A stretch of DNA of 64,000 bases from Gemmatimonadota bacterium (lineage in GTDB: Bacteria; Gemmatimonadota; Gemmatimonadetes; Longimicrobiales; Gaopeijiaceae): NCBI GenBank assembly GCA_022826565.1, contig JAJDUP010000020.1, forward strand, positions 108,953 through 172,952, given 5' to 3'. Of this stretch, positions 25,998 through 36,100 are shown one piece after another. Below the pieces are notes generated by a model, which was not told where the DNA came from, did no database searches, and saw only the letters and a program-made list of their open reading frames with translations. Within the stretch, counting starts at the first letter, position 1. The number at the start of each line of letters is the position of its first letter. The position numbers and the translations under genes are program-made.

Positions 25998-28346
25998 TCA
26001 GCTCACGGGCCGCCGTCCCGCCCCGATCGTGTACTCCGGCGGCTCCGCCCCCAGCAGGTGCTGCACGAAGTAGTCCCACCGGCGCCGCATCATGTACGGC
26101 TCGTTGCCGAAACCGTGACCGCGGTTCGGCATCATGATCAGGTCGAAGTCCTTGTCGGCCGCGATCAGGGCGTCCACCACCAGCAGCGTGTTGTACAGCG
26201 GCACGTTGGTGTCCATGGTCCCGTGGGCCAGCAACAGCTTGCCCTCGAGGTTTTCCGCCACGAGCTGGTTGGCCTGGTTGTCGTAGTTGGTGGTGCCGTC
26301 GGGATAGGTCTCCAGCAACCCCTGCCACTTCTCGCCCCAGTCGTCCTCGTAGTTGCGGTTGTCGTGATTGCCCGCCTGCGAGACCGCCACCTTGTAGAAG
26401 TCCGGGTAGCGGAGAATGCCCGCGGTGCTCGCGAAGCCGCCGCCCGAGTGCCCCCAGATCCCGACCCGGTCCAGGTCCATCCACGGGTGCCGCTCGCCGA
26501 GCTGCCGCACCATCCCCACCTGATCGGGCAGCCCGTTGTCGCCCATGTTGCCGTAGTACGCGTCGTGGAACTCCTTCGAGCGCCCCGGTGTGCCCATCGC
26601 ATCGACCTCGACCACGATGAACCCCAGCTCCGCGATTGCCTGCTTGTCCCCGCGCGACGCCCGGAACGAACGCGAGCCCACGCTCCCCGACTGCGGCCCC
26701 GGATACAGGTAGTTCACCACCGGATACGAGCGCGCCGGATCGAAGCCGGTGGGCCTGTACATGAGGCCGTGCAGTTCCGTCACCCCGTCGCGCGCCTTGA
26801 CGGTGAAGGGTTCGGGCGGTTGCCAGCCCGAGGAGAGGAGGGCGGAGATGTCCGCACGTTCCAGCTCGGCCACGACGCTTCCGTCCATGTCCCGGACGAC
26901 CGTCACCGGAGGAATGACCGGCGTCGAGTAGCTTTCGACGAAGTACTCGCCGGACGGCGACAGCGACACGGTGTGGTTCGCGCTGTCGGGGGTGAGGAGC
27001 GTCAGGCCGGTGCCGTCCATCCCGACGCGGTAGAGGTACTGGAAGTAGGGGTCGCCGGGCTCGCGCCCCGTCCCGGTGAAGTAGAGGGTGCGGGCTTCCT
27101 CGTCCACGCGCAGCAGCTGGCGCACATTCCAGTCGCCGGTGGTGATCCGGCCGAGCAACTCGCCGGTCGCGAGGTCGTAGCGGTACAGGTGGCCCCAGTT
27201 GTGCCGCTTCGAGAACCAGATGACCTCGTTCGACGCCTTCAGCACGCGCCAGTTCGCCCCGCCCGAACCCGACTCGAAGAAGTTCTCCTCGGTCTCCGCC
27301 AGCACGTCGCGGACCTGGCCGGTGTGCGGGTCGGCGACGCGCAGCTCGGCGTGCTTGTGGTCGCGCGAGTTCGAGAGGAAGGCGAGTTGCGAGGCGTCGG
27401 CGCTCCACTCCACGTCGAGGAAGACGCCGCCCCGGCCCGCCACGTGGTCGGTGGTCGAGGAGCGATGCGGGTCGGGCGGCATTGCCAGGCGCTCCACGCG
27501 GTGGGGCTGGTCGGCTCCGGGATCGCCCAGGTGGATCACCACCCGGCTGATGCGGAAGATGAGGCTGTCGCCCGGCAGCGGGTACTTCCACGACTCGAGC
27601 TCGGGGTGGCCGACGTTGGTGGTGGCCATGTGCATCATGCCGACGCCGCGCGCGTCGTGCTGGAAGGTGGCGATCATGTTGGAGGCGGGGGACCAGAGCA
27701 GCACCGGGGAGTCGCGCTTGACCCACCCCGCGTTGTTGGTCGCATAGCCGAAGTCCTCGATCCCATCGGTGGTGAGCGCGGTCTCGGCGCCCGTGGCCAG
27801 GTCGCGCAGCCAGAGGTTGTGGTCGCGGATGAAGGCGGCCCTGGTGCCGTCAGGTGAGGTGATCGCGTTGGGGTCGCGCTCCGGGGCCGGGAGGGCGGCT
27901 TCGCAGCGGTAGGCGGAGAGGTCGCAGCGGAGGCGCGACTCGCCGGCCTGCGCCGTCAGGACCTGGGCCTGGGCGCTCAGTTCAATGGTACGGAAGGGGA
28001 GCAGAAGGGGATCGATGTCTTCGCCGGTGGCGGCGCCGATGGCCGCGGCCAGGCGCTCGTGGTCGAAGGCGCGGGCGCGCGTGCCGGCCGCCGCGTCGAC
28101 CAGGACGAATTCGGCGCCCTCCGCGATCGTGTTGCGGTACCAGAAGCGGTCGCCGGACAGCCAGTTGGGCTGCACGCTGGCGCCGAAGACGAGGCCGCTG
28201 GTCGCATCGCCCAGGAACGACTCGGCGCGCGCGTAGTCCTCGGCCGTCACGGTGACGGGGGGCTGCTGGGCGTACAGGTGAGCGGGCGCGAGCAGTGATG
28301 CCCAGGTGAGGGCCAGTGCCGGGAGAGCGGGGAGGGGGTGTCTCAT
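25998..28346 (-). CDS. S9 family prolyl oligopeptidase (DPP IV-like), exported
   Basis: A protein of 782 aa with a signal peptide ending near LYAQQ, so periplasmic or secreted. The N-terminal two thirds form a DPP IV-type beta-propeller. The C-terminal alpha/beta-hydrolase domain has the catalytic serine in GIWGHSGGGF, aspartate in LLAHGTMDTNV and histidine in PNRGHGFG. It cleaves dipeptides or short peptides, often after proline. GGAG lies about 8 nt before the ATG. It is transcribed divergently from the PLP-enzyme gene. Proteins of this type are common in peptide-degrading bacteria of this group. Confidence 0.92.
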   Translation of the reverse strand: MRHPLPALPALALTWASLLAPAHLYAQQPPVTVTAEDYARAESFLGDATSGLVFGASVQPNWLSGDRFWYRNTIAEGAEFVLVDAAAGTRARAFDHERLAAAIGAATGEDIDPLLLPFRTIELSAQAQVLTAQAGESRLRCDLSAYRCEAALPAPERDPNAITSPDGTRAAFIRDHNLWLRDLATGAETALTTDGIEDFGYATNNAGWVKRDSPVLLWSPASNMIATFQHDARGVGMMHMATTNVGHPELESWKYPLPGDSLIFRISRVVIHLGDPGADQPHRVERLAMPPDPHRSSTTDHVAGRGGVFLDVEWSADASQLAFLSNSRDHKHAELRVADPHTGQVRDVLAETEENFFESGSGGANWRVLKASNEVIWFSKRHNWGHLYRYDLATGELLGRITTGDWNVRQLLRVDEEARTLYFTGTGREPGDPYFQYLYRVGMDGTGLTLLTPDSANHTVSLSPSGEYFVESYSTPVIPPVTVVRDMDGSVVAELERADISALLSSGWQPPEPFTVKARDGVTELHGLMYRPTGFDPARSYPVVNYLYPGPQSGSVGSRSFRASRGDKQAIAELGFIVVEVDAMGTPGRSKEFHDAYYGNMGDNGLPDQVGMVRQLGERHPWMDLDRVGIWGHSGGGFASTAGILRYPDFYKVAVSQAGNHDNRNYEDDWGEKWQGLLETYPDGTTNYDNQANQLVAENLEGKLLLAHGTMDTNVPLYNTLLVVDALIAADKDFDLIMMPNRGHGFGNEPYMMRRRWDYFVQHLLGAEPPEYTIGAGRRPVS

Positions 28347-28591
28347 GGTCGGGCTCCGTTCAACCGTTCCGATAGATGTAGCTGTAGGCGTTGATCGCGG
28401 GGACGTTCGAATCGCTCCAGCATCCGTAGGCGTCCTTTCCAGAGGGCGGTTTCAGGTCCGTGTCGTCTCTATTGTACGGGAACGGCCCCTGTGGCTTCAG
28501 CGCAGGACGGTGTTGCCGCCGCACAATGTTACCATAGTCGCTCAGCCACGTCCGCCCGTGCCAGCCGTCGCCCCCAGGAGGGAACCCAACC

Positions 28592-29791
28592 TTGAAGCCG
28601 CCCGCCCCCCGCCTCCGCACCGCCGCGGTCCACGCCGGCGAGTCCCCGGACCCCGCCACCGGCGCCTCGGCGCCCAACCTGGTCATGTCGTCCACCTTCG
28701 TCACCCACGAAGCCGGCGGCTTCTCCGCCCACGACCTCGACGAGGAGTCGGGCTACCTCTACACGCGCTGGTCGAACCCCACCGTGGCGCAGCTCGAAGC
28801 CAAGCTCTGCGCGCTGGAAGGCGCCGAGGCCGGTCTCTGCTTCGGCTCCGGGATGGCCGCCGCGGCCGGGGTGCTCTTCTCGCTGCTGAGCGCCGGCGAC
28901 CACGTCATCATGTCCGACACCAACTACGCCGGCGTGGCGGAGCTGGGCCGCGACACGCTCCCCCGCATGGGGATCGACGCGACGTTCGTGGACGCCTCCG
29001 CCCCGCTGAACGTGGAGGCCGCCATCCGCCCCAGGACCCGGCTGATCTGGCTGGAGACCCCGGCCAACCCCATCGTGCGGCTCACCGACCTCGAGGCCAT
29101 CGGGGTGATCGCCGCGGCGCATCCGCGAATCCGCGTGGCGGTCGATTCCACCTTCGCCACACCCGTTGCGACCCGTCCCCTCGAGCTGGGCGCCCACTAC
29201 GTCATGCACTCGCTCACCAAGTACATCGGCGGGCACGGCGACGCGGTGGGCGGCGCGGTGCTCGGAAGCAGGGAGGACATCGCGGCGCTACGCCTCGAAG
29301 CGGCGATCCACTACGGCGGGATTCTCTCGCCCTTCAACGCCTGGCTCATCATGCGGGGCGCGGCCACGCTTCCGATCCGCATGCAGGCGCACGAGGAGAA
29401 CGCCATGGCGGTCGCCAGCTTCCTGGAGGACCATCCGCGCGTCGGCCGGGTGATCTATCCCGGGCTGGCGTCGCACCCGCAGCACGACCTCGCCCGGCGC
29501 CAGATGGACAACTTCTCGGCGATGCTGACCTTCCAGGTGGACGACGGACCCGCGCTTGCGGAAGAGATGGCCCGGCGTCTGCGGGTGATCCACTACGCCG
29601 TCTCCCTCGGACACCACCGCAGCCTGATCTTCTGGATGGACACGCCCTCGCTGATGGAGACCTCCTTTCGCCTGCGTGGCGATGCCCTGGCGAGTTATCG
29701 GGAATACGCCGGGGACGGGATCTTCCGGATGTCGGTCGGACTGGAGGATCCGGCGGACCTGTGCGAGGATCTCGCCCGCGTGCTCCCCTAG
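28592..29791 (+). CDS. Cys/Met-metabolism PLP enzyme (methionine gamma-lyase or cystathionine gamma-lyase/synthase type)
   Basis: A protein of 399 aa of fold-type I, trans-sulfuration family. Typical segments are YLYTRWSNPTVAQLE (cofactor contact from the neighbouring subunit), FGSGMAAAAGVL, VAVDSTFATP, and the PLP-lysine motif SLTKYIGGHGDAVGG. The TTG start at 28592 is supported by AGGAGG 11 nt upstream. Members either release or exchange sulfur groups at the gamma carbon of methionine or homoserine derivatives, and sequence alone does not separate the lyase from the synthase reaction. Confidence 0.85.
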   Translation: MKPPAPRLRTAAVHAGESPDPATGASAPNLVMSSTFVTHEAGGFSAHDLDEESGYLYTRWSNPTVAQLEAKLCALEGAEAGLCFGSGMAAAAGVLFSLLSAGDHVIMSDTNYAGVAELGRDTLPRMGIDATFVDASAPLNVEAAIRPRTRLIWLETPANPIVRLTDLEAIGVIAAAHPRIRVAVDSTFATPVATRPLELGAHYVMHSLTKYIGGHGDAVGGAVLGSREDIAALRLEAAIHYGGILSPFNAWLIMRGAATLPIRMQAHEENAMAVASFLEDHPRVGRVIYPGLASHPQHDLARRQMDNFSAMLTFQVDDGPALAEEMARRLRVIHYAVSLGHHRSLIFWMDTPSLMETSFRLRGDALASYREYAGDGIFRMSVGLEDPADLCEDLARVLP

Positions 29792-29817
29792 CCCGGCGGA
29801 GAGGGCCCCGCGGTGCG

Positions 29818-29836
29818 GGTGCCGCCGGCGGGCACC
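29818..29836 (+). terminator. GC hairpin after the trans-sulfuration gene
   Basis: GGTGCC and GGCACC flank a 7-nt loop, 27 bp after the stop codon. There is no T-run. It may act as a Rho-independent-like pause or an mRNA 3' end. Confidence 0.35.
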
Positions 29837-29918
29837 TCCCGTGGTCTGTTCACGCGGCTGACTCCACACCATACTTGTGTCGGTACCTGTTCCCGCCGGC
29901 GCCCGGTCGCGCCGGCGC

Positions 29919-29948
29919 GAGACGCACAGGTAAGAGACGCACAGGCAA
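29919..29948 (+). repeat. 15-bp tandem duplication in a leader region
   Basis: GAGACGCACAGGTAA (29919-29933) is followed directly by GAGACGCACAGGCAA (29934-29948), with one mismatch. It lies just before the start of the choice-of-anchor B gene, in what should be its 5' untranslated region. Confidence 0.8.
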
Positions 29949-29967
29949 GAGAAAGGACCTCCGAGCC

Positions 29968-32361
29968 ATGAAGTTCCTCCGTCGAAACGCCCTGCCCGCA
30001 TGCACGCCGGCCCTGCCGGCCGCCTTTGCCCTGATGTTCATCCTCGCCGCCGCACCCGGCCTCGCTGCCCAGCAGTTCGGAGGCACCGCGGCCGTGGCCG
30101 ACGGCCAGGTGCTGGTCGGCGAGCCCGGCAACCAGACGCTGCCGGGCATCGTCTACGTCTACGCCCGCGGCGGAAGCGGCTGGGAAGAGGCGGGGAGGCT
30201 GACCGTGTCCCCCCTGACCGCGGCGCCCGACGGGTTCGGCCGCGCGCTAGACGCCCACGGCGGCACGGTCGTCATCGGCGCCCCGGGGTGGGACGGCGGC
30301 CGCGGCGCCGCAATGGTCTATCGCAGGGACGCGGCGGGCGCGTGGACCGAGGTGGCGCGCCTCTCCGCCACCGGCCTCGATGAAGACGCCGGGTTCGGCG
30401 CGGCGGTGGCGGTCGGCCAGGGTGTGGCCGTGATCTCTGCTCCCGGACAGAACGAGGGGGCGGGGGCCGTCTACGCCTTTGCTTCCGACGGTGACGCGTG
30501 GACCGGGAGCGGGCAGGCGACGCCCGACGGCGCCATGCCCGGCTTCGGCACATCGGTCGCCCTCCACGGATCGACCCTGCTCGCGACGACGGCCCCGAGC
30601 CGCGACGCGCCGATCGAGGTGTTCGCATTCCGGCTCGACCCGATGTCGGGCCGGCCGAGCCCGCGGGGCAGGCTCGAGGCCGCGGTGGATCTCGGCGAGC
30701 GGAGCGGGTTCGGGAGCACGATCGCGGTCCGGGGGCAGCTGGCTCTCGTGGGAGCGCCCGCCGCGGGGCAGGGGGTCGGTGCGGCCTTGACCTTTGCCCT
30801 GGACGGCTCGGGTGCGTGGGTGCCCGGCAGCGTGCTGCGGCCGTTCCGGTCCCAGGGCCGCGACCGGTTCGGGTCGTCCCTGGGGTTCGACGGCGACGAC
30901 GTGTGGGTCGGAGCTCCGGGCGCGAACGGCGGCAAGGGCGCGATCCATCACTTCGCGCGCGACGCCGGGTCGGGCTGGAGCGGCGCGACCATTTCGATCA
31001 ACGACGACCTCGCCGACAACGCATCCTACGGCAGTTCGGTGACGGTCGAGGGTGACCTGGCCGTCGTCGGGGCCGGCGGAATCGACAGCCGGGCCGGCGG
31101 CGCGGTGATCGCGGAGCGCGGCACGGCGGGAGACTGGACGCCGGGCGACCTCATGATCGGCGACCACCGCGGACTCCCGGCCATCGTGGGCCTGGACGAC
31201 GAGATCCCCTGCGTCGAAGGCGATGCTTCGGGGTACGAGTGCGACAACGTCAACATCATCTCCTTCCTGCCGATCAATGAGATGGCCGGCGGACGCGGCT
31301 CCCGGCTCAACGACATCTGGGGCTGGACCGACCCCGAGACCGGCCGCGAGATCGCGATCGTGGGGCGCACCGACGGGACGGCCTTCGTCGACCTCACCGA
31401 CCCCTACAACCCCGTCATGCTCGGCGACCTCCCCAAGACGCCGGGTTCGCGCAGCAGCGTCTGGCGCGACATGAAGGTCTACCGGGACCACACCTACATC
31501 GTGGCCGACGGCGCGAACCAGCACGGCGTTCAGGTGTTCGACCTGCGGCGCCTGCGCGACTTCGACGGCGAACCGGAGACCTTCGAGCCGGACTTCTACT
31601 ACGACGGCATCGCCAGCGCCCATAATATCGTGATCAACGAGGGGACCGGCTTCGCATACGTGGTGGGGAGCAGCGGCGGCGGCGAAACCTGCGGCGGCGG
31701 ACTGCACATGCTGGACCTCAGCGAGCCCTCGGAGCCCACCTTCGCGGGGTGCTTCTTCGACAACCGGTCGGGCCGCCGCGGCACCGGCTACTCCCACGAC
31801 GCGCAGTGCGTGAACTACCACGGCCCCGACGAGGACTACCAGGGCCGCGAGATCTGCCTCGGCTCCAACGAGACCGCGCTGAGCATCAGCGACGTGACCG
31901 ACAAGGACAACCCCGTCTCGGTCGCGGTCCAGGACTACCCGGCCGTTGCCTACGCCCATCAGGGGTGGCTGACCGAGGATCACCGCTTCTTCTACATGAA
32001 CGACGAGGGGGACGAGCCGCAGGGACTGGTCGAAGGCACCCGCACCCTGATCTGGGACGTCGAGGACCTCGACGAGCCGATCCTGGCCGGCGAATACATC
32101 GCCAGCACCCCGGACACCGACCACAACCTCTACATCCGCGACAACCTGATGTACCAGTCGAACTACGGCGCGGGGCTGAGGATCCTGGACATCACCAACC
32201 GCACCGATCCGGTCGAGATCGCCTACTTCGACAACTCGCCCTACGGCGGCGCCTCGTGGAGCAACTACCCCTACTTCGAGAGCGGCGTGGTGGTCATGAC
32301 GAGCACCGGGGACGGGCTGTTCATCGTGAGGAACACGGCGCGGCGGAACCTGATTCCGTGA
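29968..32361 (+). CDS. Secreted choice-of-anchor B family protein with FG-GAP-like N-terminal repeats
   Basis: A protein of 797 aa with a signal peptide (residues 1 to about 36, ending APGLAAQQ). Residues of about 40-400 contain repeated FG-GAP/integrin-alpha-like blades (FGRALDAHGGTVVIGAPGW, then DRFGSSLGFDGDDVWVGAPG). Residues of about 420-797 match the choice-of-anchor B family, LVIVD-like propellers of surface proteins, with FVDLTDPYNPVMLGDLP, ASAHNIVINE, GYSHDAQCVNYHGPD and YAHQGWLTEDHRFFY. A role at the cell surface or outside is likely; its ligand is unknown. ATG 29968 is chosen because it begins the signal peptide; the open frame upstream overlaps another gene. Confidence 0.87.
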   Translation: MKFLRRNALPACTPALPAAFALMFILAAAPGLAAQQFGGTAAVADGQVLVGEPGNQTLPGIVYVYARGGSGWEEAGRLTVSPLTAAPDGFGRALDAHGGTVVIGAPGWDGGRGAAMVYRRDAAGAWTEVARLSATGLDEDAGFGAAVAVGQGVAVISAPGQNEGAGAVYAFASDGDAWTGSGQATPDGAMPGFGTSVALHGSTLLATTAPSRDAPIEVFAFRLDPMSGRPSPRGRLEAAVDLGERSGFGSTIAVRGQLALVGAPAAGQGVGAALTFALDGSGAWVPGSVLRPFRSQGRDRFGSSLGFDGDDVWVGAPGANGGKGAIHHFARDAGSGWSGATISINDDLADNASYGSSVTVEGDLAVVGAGGIDSRAGGAVIAERGTAGDWTPGDLMIGDHRGLPAIVGLDDEIPCVEGDASGYECDNVNIISFLPINEMAGGRGSRLNDIWGWTDPETGREIAIVGRTDGTAFVDLTDPYNPVMLGDLPKTPGSRSSVWRDMKVYRDHTYIVADGANQHGVQVFDLRRLRDFDGEPETFEPDFYYDGIASAHNIVINEGTGFAYVVGSSGGGETCGGGLHMLDLSEPSEPTFAGCFFDNRSGRRGTGYSHDAQCVNYHGPDEDYQGREICLGSNETALSISDVTDKDNPVSVAVQDYPAVAYAHQGWLTEDHRFFYMNDEGDEPQGLVEGTRTLIWDVEDLDEPILAGEYIASTPDTDHNLYIRDNLMYQSNYGAGLRILDITNRTDPVEIAYFDNSPYGGASWSNYPYFESGVVVMTSTGDGLFIVRNTARRNLIP

Positions 32362-32368
32362 CGGCGCC

Positions 32369-33106
32369 GTGGTAGACGGCGTGAACACGGCTGTGCGAGG
32401 GGCGGCGGGGGCGCCGCGCAGGCGGCGGCTGTCCCCGGCGCTGCTCGTGGCCCTGCTGCTCGCCTGCGGCGCTGGCGACACGACCGGGCCCGTGGAACCC
32501 GAGGTCGTGGAATGGATTCCGCTGACCATGGCGACGGGAGACGTGGTCAACATCGCCGTGCTGCGTCCGTCGGTGGCGGCCAGGGGGGTGGTCGTAGCCT
32601 TCCCGTGGGGGCGGGGCGATTCGGAACTCGTCCTGAGCCTGCTCGATTCCTATTGGGACGAGGCGGCTCCGGCCGCCGGGTATGCGGTGGTCGGGGTCGA
32701 GGTCTATGGACCCGGCATGGCCACCGGGGGCGCGAACGTCATGAACGCCGTGTTCGACTGGATCGATTCGAACTTCGTAGGGGCGGCCGGCGACATCGTA
32801 TTGACGGGCGCGTCGGCGGGCGGGATCGGCGTGTTCCATGCAGCGCTCGCCGCGCCCGACCGCGTGCACGGGATCATCGCCATGCCGGGACGCTACACGG
32901 AAGAGGAGTCGCTGGCCCCGCTGGCCGGCATCCCCGTGTGGCTGATGGTCGGCGAAAACGATCCCGGTTGGGTGACCGGTTCCGAGACCACGGCCCGGCG
33001 CCTGGAGGAGGTGGGGGCGAAGGTGACCCTGGACATCGTGCCGGGTCAGGGACACGTCCTCATCGTGGCGCAGGACGCGCTGGTCACCTGGATGAACGAG
33101 CGTTGA
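32369..33106 (+). CDS. Lipoprotein alpha/beta-hydrolase
   Basis: A protein of 245 aa starting with GTG, 7 nt after the preceding stop; an in-frame GTG at 32381 is an alternative. A lipoprotein signal ends in LLLAC near residue 35. The hydrolase fold shows a nucleophile elbow GASAGG, a likely acid in VGENDPGW and a histidine in PGQGHVL. The substrate is unknown; family members are esterases or peptidases. The stop codon lies inside the -35 hexamer of the next gene's promoter. Confidence 0.72.
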   Translation: MVDGVNTAVRGAAGAPRRRRLSPALLVALLLACGAGDTTGPVEPEVVEWIPLTMATGDVVNIAVLRPSVAARGVVVAFPWGRGDSELVLSLLDSYWDEAAPAAGYAVVGVEVYGPGMATGGANVMNAVFDWIDSNFVGAAGDIVLTGASAGGIGVFHAALAAPDRVHGIIAMPGRYTEEESLAPLAGIPVWLMVGENDPGWVTGSETTARRLEEVGAKVTLDIVPGQGHVLIVAQDALVTWMNER

Positions 33107-33130
33107 CACATGTCCTGTGTCAGTGTAAAT
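33103..33130 (+). promoter_or_regulatory. Promoter-like TTGACA with 19-bp palindrome
   Basis: A consensus -35 hexamer TTGACA (33103-33108) begins inside the end of the hydrolase gene. TGACACA-TGTCC-TGTGTCA (33104-33122) is a perfect 7-bp inverted repeat around 5 nt. An AT-rich TGTAAAT (33124-33130) could serve as an extended -10, although the spacing is short (15-16 bp). The palindrome would sit between the two promoter elements, where a dimeric repressor or activator could act on the downstream amidohydrolase gene. Confidence 0.45.
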
Positions 33131-33148
33131 GCCTGGGGTAAATGACTT

Positions 33149-36100
33149 TTGAAGAACTTACATAAAGTATCTTCGAGCATACTGGGGCTATTTGTCACGA
33201 GTGTGACCGCAACGTCCATCGCTCCAGCGCCCGTATCCGCGCAGGCGGGTACGCGGGAAGTGACGCTGACCGAGGGCACGAACATCGCCGTGGCCCTCTC
33301 GCCCGACGGCGCTTCGCTCGCCTTCGACCTGGTGGGACGCATCTGGGTCATGCCATCCGGGGGTGGAAGGGCCGAGCCGCTGACCGACCCTCTGGGCGAC
33401 GCGCGGCAGCCGACATGGTCGCCCGACGGCGGGAGGATCGCGTTCCAGGCCTACTGGGACGGCAACTACCACATCTGGAGCGTGGCGGCGGACGGGTCGG
33501 AGCTCAGGCAGCACACCCGCGGTCCATACGACCACCGCGAGCCGCACTGGTCTCCCCGTGGGGGCCGGATCGCCTTCAGCTCCGATCGCGCGGGCAGCTA
33601 CGACATCTGGACGGTCCGTCTGTCGGACGGCGCGGTCGAGCAGGTGACGGGCGCGCCCGGGAGCGAGTACGGTCCCGCCTGGTCGCCCTCCGGCGACGAC
33701 ATCGCCTATGCGGCGTCGGGCGAGGGAGGGGCGGGGGGGGTCTGGGTGGTGAGCCCGGGCGACGGCGGCGGCGAGGCGCGGCGGATAGCCGGGTCCGGAG
33801 GCTGGGAGGTGAATGCACCGGCCTGGTCCGCCGATCTAGCGACGCTGATCCACAACGCCATCGGCGAGGGGCGTTCGGTGCTGCGGACGGTCGATTTGCG
33901 GGGGGGCGATCCGCAGGGGGGCGATCCGCAGGGGCGCGACGCGCGGGGAGTCCGAGAGGCGGAGGACGACGCATCAGGCGAAATTCTGACCGGCGAAGAC
34001 GAGGATGTATTCCCCTTCCGGCCCGCCGTCACGGACGAAGGATTCTACTACACCGGCGACGGCCGGATCCGGTATCGCGCGGCCGGCGGCGGCCCGCCCG
34101 TGGACATCCCCTTCACCGGCACGGTGGCCCTGGATCGCGAGCCGTACACGCGCAGGGCCCGCGACCTCACGGCTCGGGGACCGTTCCCCGTACGCGGCAT
34201 CGTGTCTCCCGCGGTGTCGCCGGACGGCGCGCGCGTGGCCTTCTCGGCGCTGGGCGACCTCTGGATCCACACACTCGGCGGCGCCTCCGAGAGGATCACC
34301 GACGACCCCTGGATCGAGACCGACCCCGCATGGTCGCCAGACGGTTCCCGGCTGGCCTTCTCGTCGGACCGCGACGGTCAGCTGGATCTGCACGTTTGGG
34401 ACGCCGCCAGCGGTGCGGTGGGGCGCGTGACCGACGGCGCCGGCGCCACCCTCGCATCGTGGTCCCCCGACGGGAGGCGCATCGCCTTCACCGGGACGGG
34501 CTATCAGACGGGGATCAACGTGCTGGACCTCGGGACGGGAGCGGTGCGCGTGATCCGTTCCGGGCTGAACGGCGCGGGGCGGCCCTCGTGGTCCCCGGAC
34601 GGCATGTCGGTCGTCACCTCCGCCCACTGGCGGTACTCGGCCCGCTTCCGCGAGGGCGTGAACCGGGCGCTGGTCCTGCCTGCCGCCCCGGCAATGCCCG
34701 CCGCAAGTGGCTGGGGGGCGGTGTACCACGAGGCCGCAATCCAGGTGCGCGAGCGGTTCCTCGACCTGCCGGGGCTGTCCGTAGGGACGAGGGGGACGGA
34801 CGGGCCGGTGGGCTCCCCCGACGGGTCCTGGATGGCGTACGTCTCCGACGGCGTGCTCTGGACGGTGCCGCTGGACGCCGGCGGGAATCCCGCCGCGACG
34901 GTCGCCCGGCGCCTCACCAACGACGCAGCGGCGGACCCCACCTGGTCCGGCGACTCGCGGTCGATCGTCCACCTCTCCGGTGCGCGGCTGCGCCGGGTCG
35001 ACCTGCATGGAGGCGCCATCGAGGAGATCCCGCTGGAGCTGGCCTGGGAGCGCGCGCCGCCACCGGGACCGGTGCTGATCCGGGCCGGGGCGCTCTGGGA
35101 CGGGCAGGCCGATGCCCTGCGGCGGGACGTCGACATCGTCATCGACGCGGGCAGGATCGTGGAGGTGGCGGACCGGGATCCCTCCCGCACGGCCGACCGG
35201 GTCGTCGACGCCGGCGAGAGCGTCGTCATGCCCGGCCTCATCGAGATGCACGCCCACGGCGGCCTGGCGGCGGGTGAGCAGACCGGCCGGCTGTGGCTCG
35301 CATACGGCGTAACGGCGGTCCGGTGTCCGGCGTGCGACCCCTACGAGATCGCCGAGGCGCGGGAGGCGGGCGAAGCGGGGAAACGGATCGCGCCGCGCTG
35401 GTTCGGCACCGGCGGGACCATCGACGGCAGCCGCATCTACTACCCGGGCGCCCCGGCGCTGGGGGCCTCGGCGCAGGTGGATCTGGAGATGGCCAGCGCC
35501 CGCGAACTGGGCTACGACCTGATCAAGACCTACGTGCGGCTCGCGGATCCCGTGCAAAAGCGCGTGGTCGCCGAGGCCCACGCCCTCGGGCTTCCCGTCA
35601 CGTCCCACGAACTCTACCCGGCGGTGGCATTCGGCGCCGACGGCGTCGAACACGTGCGCGGCACCAGCCGGCGCGGCTACTCCACCAAGATCTCGGAGCT
35701 GTCGCGCAGCTACGGCGATGTCGTGGACCTCCTGGCGGCGTCGGGGATGACGATCACCCCCACCGTCGGCATCTACGGCGCCTACGGCCTGCTCACCGCC
35801 GAGGATCCCACGCTCTTCGACGACCCCCGCGTCGAGACCTTCTTTCCCTGGGCGCCGATCGCGGCCCGCGCACCCGCCGACATCGCGCTTGCCCGCCGCC
35901 TCGCCGGGGACATGTCGTCGCTGCCGCGCCGGGTCCGCGAGGCCGGCGGGCGCGTCGTGGTCGGCACCGATGCGCCGATCAACCCCGCCGGGCTCAGCCT
36001 GCAGGCCGAGATGGAGGCCCTCGTCCGGTACGGCGGCATGCGGCCCCTGGACGTGCTGCGCTCCGCCACCTCGGAGTCGGCCCGGGCGCTGGGGTACGAG

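Noticed and set aside
28360..28524. A 54-codon minus-strand frame from GTG, ending 13 bp before the S9 peptidase start, with moderate GC at third positions and many aromatic residues
   Set aside because: No recognisable family, no clear ribosome binding site before the GTG, and the region must also hold the two divergent promoters. It could be a leader peptide gene but the support is too thin.
28306..29967. Long open frame continuous with the choice-of-anchor B gene on the plus strand
   Set aside because: It lies out of frame over the trans-sulfuration enzyme gene, and the signal peptide start at 29968 defines the real protein.
33143..33166. Seven-codon ATG frame overlapping the TTG start of the amidohydrolase
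   Set aside because: Too short to support as a gene; mentioned only as possible translational control.
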